The translations under genes and the position numbers were made by a program. The notes below the pieces were generated by a model that saw nothing but the letters and a program-made list of their open reading frames with translations, was not told the DNA's origin and did not search any database. Shown here in pieces: positions 49,884 through 58,500 of a stretch of 64,000 nt of DNA (positions within the stretch are counted from its first letter, which is position 1; the number at the start of each line of letters is the position of its first letter). Source of the DNA: Curtobacterium flaccumfaciens (GTDB lineage: Bacteria > Actinomycetota > Actinomycetes > Actinomycetales > Microbacteriaceae); NCBI RefSeq assembly GCF_004361695.1, contig NZ_SNVW01000012.1:62001-126000 (forward strand), in the 5' to 3' direction.

Positions 49884-51126
49884 CGTGCCCCTCGCGCACA
49901 CGACCCCGCGCGGCGAGCAGCGCCACGACCGCGATCACCGCGGCGGCGAGCATCACGATCGCGAGCGGTGCCGCGGTCGCCGAGCCGCCGATGCTCACGA
50001 GCGGCGAGACGAGGGCCGCCAGCCCGAACTGCAGCGCACCGAGCACCGCCGACGCGCTGCCCGCCGAGGACGGCACCGCGCCGAGCGCCAGCGCGGTCGC
50101 GTTCCCGAGCACCAGCCCGAGTGACCCCACCGCCGTGAACAGCGGCACCGCGAGCCAGAACTCCGGCGCCCCGGTGGCGACGAGGAGCCCGAACGCCACC
50201 GTCGACGCGAGCACCAGGACGATGCCGAGCGTCAGCACGCCGGCGACCGAGCGGGTGGCGGTGAGCTTCGCCGACAGGACGCTGACGCCCATGAGCGCCA
50301 GGGCGTTGAGGCCGAACGCGATGCCGTAGCCGACCGTGCCGAGCCCGAGCATGTCCTGGTACAGGAACGGCGACGCGGAGATGTACGCCATCATGACGGC
50401 GAACGCGAAGCCGAACACCGCGGTGTAGCCGAGGAACGTCCGCGAGCGCAGGGCGCGGAGCGGGGAACCGGGTCCCTGCCGTTCGGCGCGGAGGGCATCG
50501 CGGTGCGAGCGCAGGTGGGTCTCCCGCACGACGGCGAGCACGGCCACGAGCATCAGGACCGACAGCCCCAGCACGATGCCGAGCAGCCCGCGCCAGCCGA
50601 TCGGGCCGGTGAGCAGCCCGCCGAGCAGCGGAGCGACCACCGGGGCGACACCGCCGACGATCATCATGAGCGAGAACGCACGGGCGGCCGGCTTCCCGGT
50701 GGCGAGGTCCGAGATCACCGCGCGACCGATCACCATGCCGGCGGCGCCGCCGAGGCCCTGCAGCAGTCGGGCGGCGACGAGGATCCCGACGTTCGGTGCC
50801 AGCACGGCGGCGGCGCTCGCGAGCACGCAGAGCACTGCGCCGGCGATGAGCGGCGGGACGCGGCCGAACCGGTCGGAGAGCGGCCCGAACACGAGCTGCC
50901 CGGCGGTGACCCCGACGAGGAAGGCCGTGAGGGTGAGCTGGACCGTCGTCGCGGAGGCCTGCAGCTCTCCGGTCATCTGCGGGAAGGCCGGCAGGTAGAG
51001 GTCCGTCGCGAAGGGTGCGACGGCGCTGAGCAGACCGAGCACGAGCAGGAGCCCCGTCGTGATGCCCTGCTGGCGGGTCGTGGGTGGCGCGGCGTGTGCG
51101 CGGATGGAGCCGGTGTCCGTCGTCAT
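49873..51126 (-). CDS. MFS transporter, Bcr/CflA drug-resistance type
   Basis: 417 aa with 12 membrane helices. LSAVAPFATDLYLPAFPQMT and GQLVFGPLSDRFGRVPPLIA are Bcr/CflA signatures. Proton-driven efflux of drugs or metabolites. The ATG at 51126 is preceded by TATGAT at a distance that would put the transcript start on the ATG, so it may be leaderless; an ATG at 51147 would lie upstream of the -10. Divergent from a MarR gene with a palindrome over the start region. Confidence 0.9.
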   Translation of the reverse strand: MTTDTGSIRAHAAPPTTRQQGITTGLLLVLGLLSAVAPFATDLYLPAFPQMTGELQASATTVQLTLTAFLVGVTAGQLVFGPLSDRFGRVPPLIAGAVLCVLASAAAVLAPNVGILVAARLLQGLGGAAGMVIGRAVISDLATGKPAARAFSLMMIVGGVAPVVAPLLGGLLTGPIGWRGLLGIVLGLSVLMLVAVLAVVRETHLRSHRDALRAERQGPGSPLRALRSRTFLGYTAVFGFAFAVMMAYISASPFLYQDMLGLGTVGYGIAFGLNALALMGVSVLSAKLTATRSVAGVLTLGIVLVLASTVAFGLLVATGAPEFWLAVPLFTAVGSLGLVLGNATALALGAVPSSAGSASAVLGALQFGLAALVSPLVSIGGSATAAPLAIVMLAAAVIAVVALLAARGRVREGHGRA

Positions 51127-51142
51127 AATTATGAAATCATAA
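51123..51142. promoter_or_regulatory. MarR operator, double palindrome
   Basis: TCATAATTATGA (51123-51134) is a perfect 12-bp palindrome, and TTATGA-AA-TCATAA (51129-51142) a second one overlapping it. It covers the MFS -10 and start codon and is 30 bp from the divergent MarR start. Confidence 0.75.
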
Positions 51143-51171
51143 CTCATTCTCGACGCCGCTACAGTGACGAC

Positions 51172-51618
51172 ATGGAACCCACGGTGTCCGACGACCTCCT
51201 CGCCGAGCTCGCCGACGTCGTGCTCCGCATCTCACGCGAGGTCGACCCGAACGGCGCACGGGTCCTCGACATCGTGCCGCTCACCGGCACCGAGGCCCTC
51301 GTGATGCGCTGGGTCGACCGGAACCCCGGGTCGACGCCGAGTGCGGTGGCCGAGTCGACGGCCCTCAAGCGCAGCAACCTCAGCGTCGCGCTCGGATCGC
51401 TCGTCGCGAAGGGCATGGTCGAACGCCGGCCCGACCCGGAGGACGCCCGCACCGTCCAGCTCTTCTCGACCGAACTCGCCGGGCAGAGCATCGCCCGCCT
51501 CCACGCGCACTGGGCAGCGCTGCTGCGCACGGCGCTCGCCGGGGACGAGGGTGGCGTCGAGGCGGCGTTCGCGCTGCTCACGCGGGTCGACGCGAACCTG
51601 CGCGACGCGGGTCGCTGA
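51172..51618 (+). CDS. MarR family transcriptional regulator
   Basis: 148 aa from the ATG at 51172. Winged helix: TPSAVAESTALKRSNLSVAL with wing RRPDPEDARTVQLFSTELAG. Divergent from the Bcr/CflA pump, with the operator between them. Likely represses the pump and itself. Confidence 0.92.
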   Translation: MEPTVSDDLLAELADVVLRISREVDPNGARVLDIVPLTGTEALVMRWVDRNPGSTPSAVAESTALKRSNLSVALGSLVAKGMVERRPDPEDARTVQLFSTELAGQSIARLHAHWAALLRTALAGDEGGVEAAFALLTRVDANLRDAGR

Positions 51619-51636
51619 CGGTGGACGCACCCGGCT

Positions 51637-51684
51637 GACGGCCTGGAGGCGCCGGGCGGGCCCGCCACGCGCCTCCAGGCCGTC
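51637..51684. repeat. dispersed palindrome copy (convergent terminator)
   Basis: 16-base arms GACGGCCTGGAGGCGC (51637-51652) and its complement (51669-51684) are perfect, with an inner GGCGGG/CCCGCC stem after a small mismatch. It lies between the convergent MarR and soxR genes. Confidence 0.85.
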
Positions 51685-51724
51685 ACCCGGTCGGTGCGTC
51701 GCCGCTCTGGTGGCCGCGCCCGCC

Positions 51725-52213
51725 TCAGCCGGTCGCCTCCGGCACCTCGTCCGCGATCGGCAGCAACCGGCGGGCTCCGTGCCCCTCGGCTCCCAGGGCA
51801 TCGCCCGGGTTCATCACCAGGCAGGCGTTCAGTGAGACGCACCCGCAGCCGATGCACTGGTCCATCTCGCGCTGCAGCCGCTCCAGTTCGAGCTGGCGGG
51901 CTCGCAGTCGCGCACGCCAGCGTTCGTTGAGCCGTTCCCAGTCCCGCAGCGACGGCATCCGGTCGGAGGGCAGTGCCTCGAACTGCTCGGCGACCTCGCT
52001 GAGGGGGATGCCGAGCCGCTTGGCGACCTGGATGATCGCGATGCGCCGTTCCACGTGCCGCGGGTACAGGCGGGTGCCGCCGGCGGTGCGCTCGGGGTGG
52101 ATCAGGCCCTTGCGCTCGTAGAAGTGCAGGGCCGACGCGGCGACCCCGGTGCGCTCGACCACCTCGCCGATCGTGAGCAGGTCGGTCGGTCTCGGGGGCT
52201 GGATCTCGACCAT
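51725..52213 (-). CDS. soxR: redox-sensitive MerR-type regulator SoxR
   Basis: 162 aa. The MerR helix-turn-helix is LLTIGEVVERTGVAASALHF, then the dimer helix with ARQLELERLQREMDQ. The [2Fe-2S] ligands are Cys120, 123, 125 and 131 in CIGCGCVSLNAC, the exact SoxR spacing. Activates genes on oxidation by redox-cycling compounds. In actinobacteria SoxR targets are usually oxidoreductases, monooxygenases or pumps. Confidence 0.95.
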   Translation of the reverse strand: MVEIQPPRPTDLLTIGEVVERTGVAASALHFYERKGLIHPERTAGGTRLYPRHVERRIAIIQVAKRLGIPLSEVAEQFEALPSDRMPSLRDWERLNERWRARLRARQLELERLQREMDQCIGCGCVSLNACLVMNPGDALGAEGHGARRLLPIADEVPEATG

Positions 52214-52276
52214 GGTCGAGATCCTACGACGGCGCCCGGGAGTCCCGCCGTGCCCGAACCCGAACCCGCGGCCGCG

Positions 52277-52732
52277 TCAGGCGACCGCGCGACGGATCAG
52301 GTCGGCGACCGCGGCCTCGTCGCGGTCGGAGAACTCCGGCGTGATCGCCCACGACGTCGGCCAGAACGACCCGTCGTCGAGCCGCGCGGGGTCCTGGAAC
52401 CCGAGGGTCGAGTAGCGGGCTTTGAACTTCGCGGCGTCCTGGAAGAAGAACACCACCTTGCCGTCCTTCGCGTAGGCGGGCATGCCGTACCAGAGTCGCG
52501 GTGCGAGCTCCGGGGCGGCGTCGAGCGCGATCCGGTGGACCCGTTCGGCGAGACCCCGGTCGGGCTCGGGCATCTCGGCGATCTTGTCGACGACGGCCTG
52601 GGCATCGGCGGCGGCCTTCTCCGCCTTCGTGCCCTTCGTGCTGCGCGCCCGCTTCACCTCGGCCGCGTGCTCCTGCATCGCGGCGCGCTCCTCGTCGGTG
52701 AAGGTGCCCTCGGTCTTCTTCGTGGTGGCCAT
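52277..52732 (-). CDS. DUF1801 domain protein
   Basis: 151 aa. Lys/Glu/Ala-rich N-terminal half (ARSTKGTKAEKAAADAQAVV), then PELAPRLWYGMPAYAKDGKV, a DUF1801 (YdhG-like) core. Members have been called iron-chaperone-like by analogy with frataxin-fold proteins; the role here is unknown. GAGAGG precedes the ATG at 52732. Confidence 0.82.
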   Translation of the reverse strand: MATTKKTEGTFTDEERAAMQEHAAEVKRARSTKGTKAEKAAADAQAVVDKIAEMPEPDRGLAERVHRIALDAAPELAPRLWYGMPAYAKDGKVVFFFQDAAKFKARYSTLGFQDPARLDDGSFWPTSWAITPEFSDRDEAAVADLIRRAVA

Positions 52733-52865
52733 CGTCGCGTCCTCTCGGTCGGTGTGGTCCCATCGTGCCGTGCGCACGTGCCGACCGCTTCTCCGATCCT
52801 GCTCGACGGGCCCGGGCGCTCGGGGCCGGGGCTCGACGGGGCCGGGTGTTCGACGGGCCCGGGCA

Positions 52866-53894
52866 CTACCGCTGCAGGACCCGGCCGCGCAGCCGCTCGC
52901 GACTGAGCCCGGGGAGCGCCACCCCGGTGTCGCCCTCGAGCACGTGCGTCCCCGGCGGGACGATCGCGTCGATCGCGTCGAGCACGGCGTCGTCGAGCGC
53001 GACCTCGGCCGCCTGCGTGTAGGCGTCGACGTGCGACAGGGTCCGGGGTCCGACCACCACCGAGGACACGTCCGGGTGCGTCAGCGCGAAGGCCACCGCG
53101 AGCTCGAGCAGCGTCAGCCCGGACTCGTCCGCCAGGCGGCCGAGCCGGTCCGCGACCTCGAGCTTCCGCCGGTTCGCCGGGGCTCCGATGTCGTAGGCGT
53201 GGGGTTCCTCGAGCACGCGCGGGGACCGCGGCTGCACGGTGCCGTTCCGGTACGCGCCGGCGAGCCACCCGCCGGCCAGCGGTGCGGCGGCGAGCACGCC
53301 GAGGCCGAAGCGCCGCGCGACCGGGAACGTCGTCCGCTCGGCGGTCCGGGTGGTGATCGAGTAGGGGGCGTGGGTCGCGGTCGCGCTCTTGCCGCCGGAC
53401 CGCAGCCACTGCGCCTCGACGAGCTCCTCGGACGGGAACCCCGGCAGCCCGAAGGCCCGGATCTTGCCCTGCGTGACGAGGTCGGCCAGGGCGTCCAGGG
53501 TCTCGTCGAGCGACGTCGTCGGGTCCGGGTGGGCGGGCTGGTACAGGTCGATGACGTCCGTGCCGAGCCGCTCCAGGCTGCGCTCGACGGCGCGGAACAT
53601 CCACCGGCGGCCGTTGCCGGGGCGGACCGGGTGCCGGTCGACCGCGTCCCCGAACCGGACCGACACGAACACGTCGTCGCGCCGGTCGCCGAGCGCCGCC
53701 CCGACGACCTGCTCCGCGAGGCCGGCACCGTCGGCGTCCGACACGTCCACGGCGGTCACGCCACGGCCCAGCGCCTCGTGCACGAGCCGGACGGCGTCCT
53801 CGACGTCCCGTTCCGCGACGGCGGACACCGCCCGGGTGCCGAGGGTCAGCGCACTGACCGGGGCACCCGTCCTGCCCATGCGGCGCTGTTCCAT
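52866..53894 (-). CDS. aldo/keto reductase-like protein lacking catalytic Tyr and Lys
   Basis: 342 aa, full-length barrel. Family pattern is clear (MEQRRMGRTGAPVSALTLGT, FRAVERSLERLGTDVIDLY, KIRAFGLPGFPSEELVEAQW, SSVVVGPRTLSHVDAYT). The tetrad is broken: where active enzymes have DTxxxYG this has DVSDADG (Tyr to Asp), and where they have ATKFG it has SVRFG (Lys to Arg). The His region is YQPAHPDP. Probably inactive as a reductase, perhaps a binding or sensory relative. No frameshift or stop is seen, so it is maintained. Confidence 0.8.
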   Translation of the reverse strand: MEQRRMGRTGAPVSALTLGTRAVSAVAERDVEDAVRLVHEALGRGVTAVDVSDADGAGLAEQVVGAALGDRRDDVFVSVRFGDAVDRHPVRPGNGRRWMFRAVERSLERLGTDVIDLYQPAHPDPTTSLDETLDALADLVTQGKIRAFGLPGFPSEELVEAQWLRSGGKSATATHAPYSITTRTAERTTFPVARRFGLGVLAAAPLAGGWLAGAYRNGTVQPRSPRVLEEPHAYDIGAPANRRKLEVADRLGRLADESGLTLLELAVAFALTHPDVSSVVVGPRTLSHVDAYTQAAEVALDDAVLDAIDAIVPPGTHVLEGDTGVALPGLSRERLRGRVLQR

Positions 53895-53983
53895 GCGCGC
53901 CACGATAGGAGGACGGCTCCGGCGACGGGCCCGGGTGACGAACCGTTACCGCTGGTACCCTGGACGGGCTCCACCAACACGCA

Positions 53984-54059
53984 GTGTGTATCTACCGGCC
54001 GCCGGCTCCCCGGCGGACAACGGCGGCACCCGATGGGTCCGCCCCCTCCACTCCGGCGG
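53984..54059 (+). promoter_or_regulatory. structured leader of the MFS gene with alternative hairpins
   Basis: Three overlapping stems exclude each other in turn: CCGCCGG/CCGGCGG (53999-54016), GGCGGAC/GTCCGCC (54012-54043) and CCGCC/GGCGG (54039-54059). TACCCT at 53956 may be the -10. Short upstream starts exist (GTG at 53984 or 53986) but neither frame stops before the MFS gene. It has the look of an attenuator; GC-rich DNA can also form such stems by chance. Confidence 0.4.
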
Positions 54060-54077
54060 GCCGAGAAGGCACACCTC

Positions 54078-55403
54078 ATGCTCCACCCGCTGTCCAAGAC
54101 GCCCGTTCCCGCTCCCCACGCAGGACCCGCGAACCCCGCTGGACCCGCGAAGCCTGCTGGACCCGCGACGCCCGCAGGGTCCGCAGGATCCACGGCCGCC
54201 GCCGACCGGTCACTGGTCGCCCTCGCCGGACGCTGGTACTTCCCGATCGCGTTCGTCGCCCGGCTCCCCTTCGCGATGATGGTCGTCGGCGTCCTCACGC
54301 TCGTCGTCTCCGCGCGGGACTCGGTCGCCCTCGGTGGCGTCAACTCGGCGTCCGTCGGCATCGGCGCGGCGGTGTTCGGCCCGATGATCGGCGCCGCTGC
54401 CGACCGCTTCGGGCAGCGCCGGGTGCTCGTCCCCGTCGGCCTGGTGAACGCCGCGCTCCTCGGGCTCTTCCCGCTCGTCGTGACCGGGTCGGCGCCCGAC
54501 CTCGCCGTGCTCGCGATGGCGTTCTGCATCGGGGCGTCCGCGCCCCAGGTCGCGCCGATGTCCCGCACCCGGCTCGTCGCGATCATCCGGCAGCGGATGG
54601 CGCCCGGCCGTCGCGAACAGGTCACGAGCGGCACGATGGCGTACGAGTCCGCCGCCGACGAGACCGTGTTCATCATCGGGCCGTTCCTGGTCGGCATCCT
54701 GGCCAGCGCGATCGCCCCGTGGGTCGCCGTCGCCGGGGCCTCCGCACTGACCTTCGTGTTCGTGACGGCCTTCGCGCTGCACCCGACGGGCAAGCTCGCG
54801 CTCGGTCACCGCGACGACCTCGTGCAGGCACCCGCCCGCGAGCTCCTCCGCCCCCGCCTGGGCGTCGTCGTGCTCGGGATCCTCGGCATCGGCCTGTTCT
54901 TCGGGTCGACGCTGACCTCGCTCACCGCCTTCATGGAGACCCACGGCGAGTCCTCGCAGGCCGGACTCCTCTACGGCCTGATGGGGATAGGGTCGGCCGG
55001 TCTGGCGCTCGGCTCCGCGGCGTTCCCGCGCCGGTTCGCCCTGGGCTGGCGGTGGCTCGTGTTCGGCGTCGTCCTGCTCGGCGGCGCGGTCGCGTTCGCG
55101 CAGGCCGACTCGGTGCTCGCCGTCGGCGTCGTGCTCGGCGTGATGGGCATCGGGATCGGACCGACCCTCGTCGCGCAGTACAGCCTCGGGTCGGACCGCT
55201 CGCCGGTCGGCCGCTCGGCGACGACGATGACGATCCTCGGGTCCGCGGTGATCGTCGGGCAGTCGATCGCCTCGGCGGTGACGGGAGACCTCGCCGAACA
55301 GCACGGCACGGCCGTGGCGATGCTGCTGCCCGCCGCCTCCGCGGCGGTCGTGGTGCTCGCCGCGGTGGCGAACCTGCTGCTGCCCCGTCGCCCCGCAGCC
55401 TGA
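54078..55403 (+). CDS. MFS transporter
   Basis: 441 aa with 12 membrane helices. The N-terminal 40 residues are a Pro/Ala/Gly repeat (AGPANPAGPAKPAGPATPAG) coded by a 15-bp tandem repeat. GAAVFGPMIGAAADRFGQRR is MFS motif A. Exporter of unknown substrate; multidrug efflux is plausible. Start at 54078 has GAGAAGG upstream; an in-frame ATG at 54033 lies inside the predicted leader structure. Confidence 0.88.
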   Translation: MLHPLSKTPVPAPHAGPANPAGPAKPAGPATPAGSAGSTAAADRSLVALAGRWYFPIAFVARLPFAMMVVGVLTLVVSARDSVALGGVNSASVGIGAAVFGPMIGAAADRFGQRRVLVPVGLVNAALLGLFPLVVTGSAPDLAVLAMAFCIGASAPQVAPMSRTRLVAIIRQRMAPGRREQVTSGTMAYESAADETVFIIGPFLVGILASAIAPWVAVAGASALTFVFVTAFALHPTGKLALGHRDDLVQAPARELLRPRLGVVVLGILGIGLFFGSTLTSLTAFMETHGESSQAGLLYGLMGIGSAGLALGSAAFPRRFALGWRWLVFGVVLLGGAVAFAQADSVLAVGVVLGVMGIGIGPTLVAQYSLGSDRSPVGRSATTMTILGSAVIVGQSIASAVTGDLAEQHGTAVAMLLPAASAAVVVLAAVANLLLPRRPAA

Positions 55404-55489
55404 CCACCCGCCCGTCGCGACGCTGCGTGCCCACGCGCGCGGTGACCGTGCCCTGACCGCCTGCCGGGCGGACGGCGCGTGGCGGACCC

Positions 55490-55507
55490 GCACCGCGCCT
55501 CCAGGCC
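55490..55507. repeat. decayed copy of the dispersed palindrome
   Basis: GCACCGCGCCTCCAGGCC is an intact right arm; the left side keeps only GGCGCGTGGCGG. Between the convergent MFS and mnhG genes. Confidence 0.65.
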
Positions 55508-55539
55508 CGCACCGACCCCCGGACCGACGCGAGCCGTCG

Positions 55540-55896
55540 TCAGGACTCGGTGTCGTCGACCAGCAGGTCCTCGTGGCGGAGGTCGTCCGACCGCAGCCCC
55601 GCCCGCGCGATCATGTGCGTCGACACCGGCACCAGGAACAGCTGGAACACCATGATCGGCAGGACGACCCACAGCGCCGTCCACGTCCACACGGCCACCA
55701 CGATCGCCGCGAGGGCGAACGCCAACCCGAGCACCTGCGGCTTCGCCATCGCGTGCAGACGCACCAGCGGGTCCGGGAAGCGGACGATGCCGACGCCGGC
55801 CCCGAGCGACAGCACGGACCCGACGAGCAGCAGGCCGAGCGCGACCCACGCACGGACACCCGCGCCGTCGATGAAGCCCTGGATGGTGTCGATCAC
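55540..55896 (-). CDS. mnhG: Mrp Na+/H+ antiporter subunit G
   Basis: 118 aa with three membrane helices. GIVRFPDPLVRLHAMAKPQV is the MnhG/PhaG signature. Last gene of the operon; ATGA overlap with mnhF. Part of the multi-subunit Mrp complex that exports Na+ for H+. Confidence 0.93.
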   Translation of the reverse strand: MIDTIQGFIDGAGVRAWVALGLLLVGSVLSLGAGVGIVRFPDPLVRLHAMAKPQVLGLAFALAAIVVAVWTWTALWVVLPIMVFQLFLVPVSTHMIARAGLRSDDLRHEDLLVDDTES

Positions 55897-56219
55897 GAGC
55901 GGTCCTCCGGAGTCGAGGCGGTCGGGCCGTCGTCGGCGGGATCCGACGACGGTGTGACGGCCCGGGCGACCGCGATCGTCGCGAAGACGCTGGTCGCGGC
56001 GATGACCACGAGCACGGGGATGCCGGTGAGGTCCTGCCGGACGACCATCGCCGCCGCGATCACGATCAGCGCCGTGGTCAGCACCATGTCCGAGCCGATC
56101 ATCCGGTCGAGGATCGTCGGACCGCGCACGATCCGGAAGACCGCGAGCCCGAGCGCCACCCCGAGCAGGGCGAGCACGAGGGCGATGCCGATCCCCATCA
56201 CGACGACCGCGGCGCTCAT
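55893..56219 (-). CDS. mnhF: Mrp Na+/H+ antiporter subunit F
   Basis: 108 aa, three membrane helices. FRIVRGPTILDRMIGSDMVL is the MnhF signature. The C-terminal tail is acidic (PSSDPADDGPTASTPEDRS). Overlaps mnhE and mnhG by four bases. Confidence 0.93.
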   Translation of the reverse strand: MSAAVVVMGIGIALVLALLGVALGLAVFRIVRGPTILDRMIGSDMVLTTALIVIAAAMVVRQDLTGIPVLVVIAATSVFATIAVARAVTPSSDPADDGPTASTPEDRS

Positions 56220-56803
56220 CGGTTCACCTCCGGCAGCGGCTCGGACAGTTCGGAGACGTCCAGTTTCGACCCGAGTGCCCGGATGACCAGGGTCTCGATG
56301 CCGAGCGCCTCACGCCGAGCGGCGTCGACCTGCTCGCTGCGTTCCGTGTCGAGCACGTGCAGCAGCAGCCGCCGTCGGCGCAGGTCGACGTCGGCGACGT
56401 ACGACCCGGGCACGAGCGAGATCGCGAGGGTCGCCAGGGTGAAGGTCATCTCGGAGGTGGTGTGCAGCTGCACGAGGGAGATCGAGCTGCGACGCACCCC
56501 GCGGGGACGGAACGCGACCCACGCGACCCGGAACGAGGCCACGACCACGAGCCCGGCCCAGACCACCAGGAACCAGGCGAAGTGCGGGATCGAGAACCGC
56601 GCGGACAGCGGCACCGGGGGCAGCGGGAGCGCCTGGGTCACGAGCAGCGCGACGACGATCCCGCAGAGCAGCGTCAGCGGCGTCCACGACCCCCAGAGCA
56701 GCGCCCACAGGATCGTCAGACCCGCGACCAGCGGCACGTCGTACCGCCACGCCACGGCGATGCGGCGTGCGTTCGTGATGCGACGCGTGCTGTCGGCGCT
56801 CAT
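56216..56803 (-). CDS. mnhE: Mrp Na+/H+ antiporter subunit E
   Basis: 195 aa. Two or three membrane helices, then VRRSSISLVQLHTTSEMTFT and ISLVPGSYVADVDLRRRRLL, as in MnhE. It overlaps mnhD and mnhF by four bases. Confidence 0.92.
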   Translation of the reverse strand: MSADSTRRITNARRIAVAWRYDVPLVAGLTILWALLWGSWTPLTLLCGIVVALLVTQALPLPPVPLSARFSIPHFAWFLVVWAGLVVVASFRVAWVAFRPRGVRRSSISLVQLHTTSEMTFTLATLAISLVPGSYVADVDLRRRRLLLHVLDTERSEQVDAARREALGIETLVIRALGSKLDVSELSEPLPEVNR

Positions 56804-58500
56804 CGCGTTCCCCCGAGCACGGCCTGCACGTACCGGTCCGGCGACTCGAGCGACTCCGCCGCGCGGGTCGCGTAGCCGTAGAGCGGACCGGCGACGATGG
56901 TGAGGGCGACCGACCCGAGGACCGCGACCGTCGTCACGCCGACGAGCATGCGCGGCAGTTTCACACGGGTGGGCGCCTCGCCGACACCGGCCTGCGTGTC
57001 CGTCGATGCGGTCTCCGGACTGGAGGCGCGGCTCGCGTGGGGTGCATCGGTGACCGTCGCGGATCCGCCCGGGTGGTACGCCTCGCCGCTCTCCTCGGAG
57101 ACCGTCAGCGGCGCGGGTTCCGGTGACCGGAGGTGCGCGTGCGGCTCGGCGGCGGTCACGTGCGGGGCCGCGGCCTCGGCCGCCGGCTTCGGCCGCCAGA
57201 AGGCGGCGTCCCAGACGCGCATGAGTGCGTAGAGGGTGAGGAGGCTCGTCACGACCCCGGCGGCGATCGTCACGTACGCGAGCGGCGAGCCGTCCTCGGC
57301 GGCGGCCCGGAACAGCCCGAGCTTGCCGATGAACCCGGAGAACGGTGGGATCCCGCCCAGGTTGAACGCCGGGATCAGGTAGAGCGCCGCCAGGAGCGGA
57401 GCGGCCTTGAGCAAGCCGCCGAGCGACCGCGTCGAGGTGGTCCCCCCGACGCGTTCCATCAACCCCGACACCAGGAACAACGTCGTCTGCACGACGATGT
57501 GGTGCACCGTGTAGAACACCGCGGCCGCCGTCCCCGCGACCGTCCCGAGCCCGACGCCCATCACCATGAAGCCGATGTGGCTGATGAGGGTGAAGGACAG
57601 CAGCCGTTTCACGTCGGTCTGCGAGACGGCGCCGAGCACGCCGACCACCATCGTCAGCACCGCGACGACGAGCAGCACGGTGTTGAGCTGTGGCCGGGGG
57701 AAGATGATCGTCTCGAGGCGGATGATCGCGTAGATGCCGACCTTCGTCAGCAGGCCGGCGAACACCGCCGTGACCGGGGCCGGCGCGGTCGGGTACGAGT
57801 CCGGCAGCCAGAACGCCAGCGGGAACACGGCCGCCTTGATGCCGAACCCGATGAGCAGCATCGTGTGGAGGAGCAGCTGCACGTGCTCCGGCAGGCCGGC
57901 GACGCGCTCGCTGATCTGCGCGATGTTCACGGTGCCGGTCGCCCCGTACACGAGGCCGATCGCGGCGAGGAAGATCGCCGACGCGATGAGGCTCGTCACG
58001 ATGTACGTCGTGCCGGCCCGGACGCGCTGCTCGCTGCCGCCCAGGGTGATGAGCACGTAGCTCGCCACCAGGAGCATCTCGAACGCGACGTAGAGGTTGA
58101 AGAGGTCACCCGCGATGAACGAGTCGAGGACGCCCGCCGCGAGCACGAGGTAGGTCGGGTAGAAGATCGTCACCGGGGCTTCGCCGTCGTCCGCCGCGAG
58201 CCCCTGCCCGATCGAGAACAACAGGACGATGAGCAGCACGCTCGCGCTCACCGTCAGGAGCAGCGCGCTCAGCCGGTCGACGACGAGCGAGATGCCGTAC
58301 GGCGCCTGCCACCCGCCGACCTGCACCACGATCGTGCCGTGCTGGTCGACCAGGACCATGAGGGTCGCGGCGACGGCCAACGCCACGACGAGGACCACGA
58401 CGGTGATCGCGCGCTGCAGCTTCTGGTGCCGGAGGAGTCCGAGCGCGACCGCGGCACCGAGGAGCGGGACGAGGACGAGGAGTGGGACGAGCCAGGTCAT
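56800..58500 (-). CDS. mnhD: Mrp Na+/H+ antiporter subunit D, with hydrophilic insert
   Basis: 566 aa. NuoN/NuoM-like proton-channel subunit with about 14 helices. Conserved charged residues include Lys in GFGIKAAVFPLAFWLPD and Glu in LYVAFEMLLVASY. Residues about 436-511 are an unusual hydrophilic Pro/Ala/Glu/Ser-rich insert before the last helix (VKLPRMLVGVTTVAVLGSVA). Bases 57019-57037 in the insert match the left arm of the dispersed palindrome. ATG at 58500 overlaps mnhC. Confidence 0.92.
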   Translation of the reverse strand: MTWLVPLLVLVPLLGAAVALGLLRHQKLQRAITVVVLVVALAVAATLMVLVDQHGTIVVQVGGWQAPYGISLVVDRLSALLLTVSASVLLIVLLFSIGQGLAADDGEAPVTIFYPTYLVLAAGVLDSFIAGDLFNLYVAFEMLLVASYVLITLGGSEQRVRAGTTYIVTSLIASAIFLAAIGLVYGATGTVNIAQISERVAGLPEHVQLLLHTMLLIGFGIKAAVFPLAFWLPDSYPTAPAPVTAVFAGLLTKVGIYAIIRLETIIFPRPQLNTVLLVVAVLTMVVGVLGAVSQTDVKRLLSFTLISHIGFMVMGVGLGTVAGTAAAVFYTVHHIVVQTTLFLVSGLMERVGGTTSTRSLGGLLKAAPLLAALYLIPAFNLGGIPPFSGFIGKLGLFRAAAEDGSPLAYVTIAAGVVTSLLTLYALMRVWDAAFWRPKPAAEAAAPHVTAAEPHAHLRSPEPAPLTVSEESGEAYHPGGSATVTDAPHASRASSPETASTDTQAGVGEAPTRVKLPRMLVGVTTVAVLGSVALTIVAGPLYGYATRAAESLESPDRYVQAVLGGTR

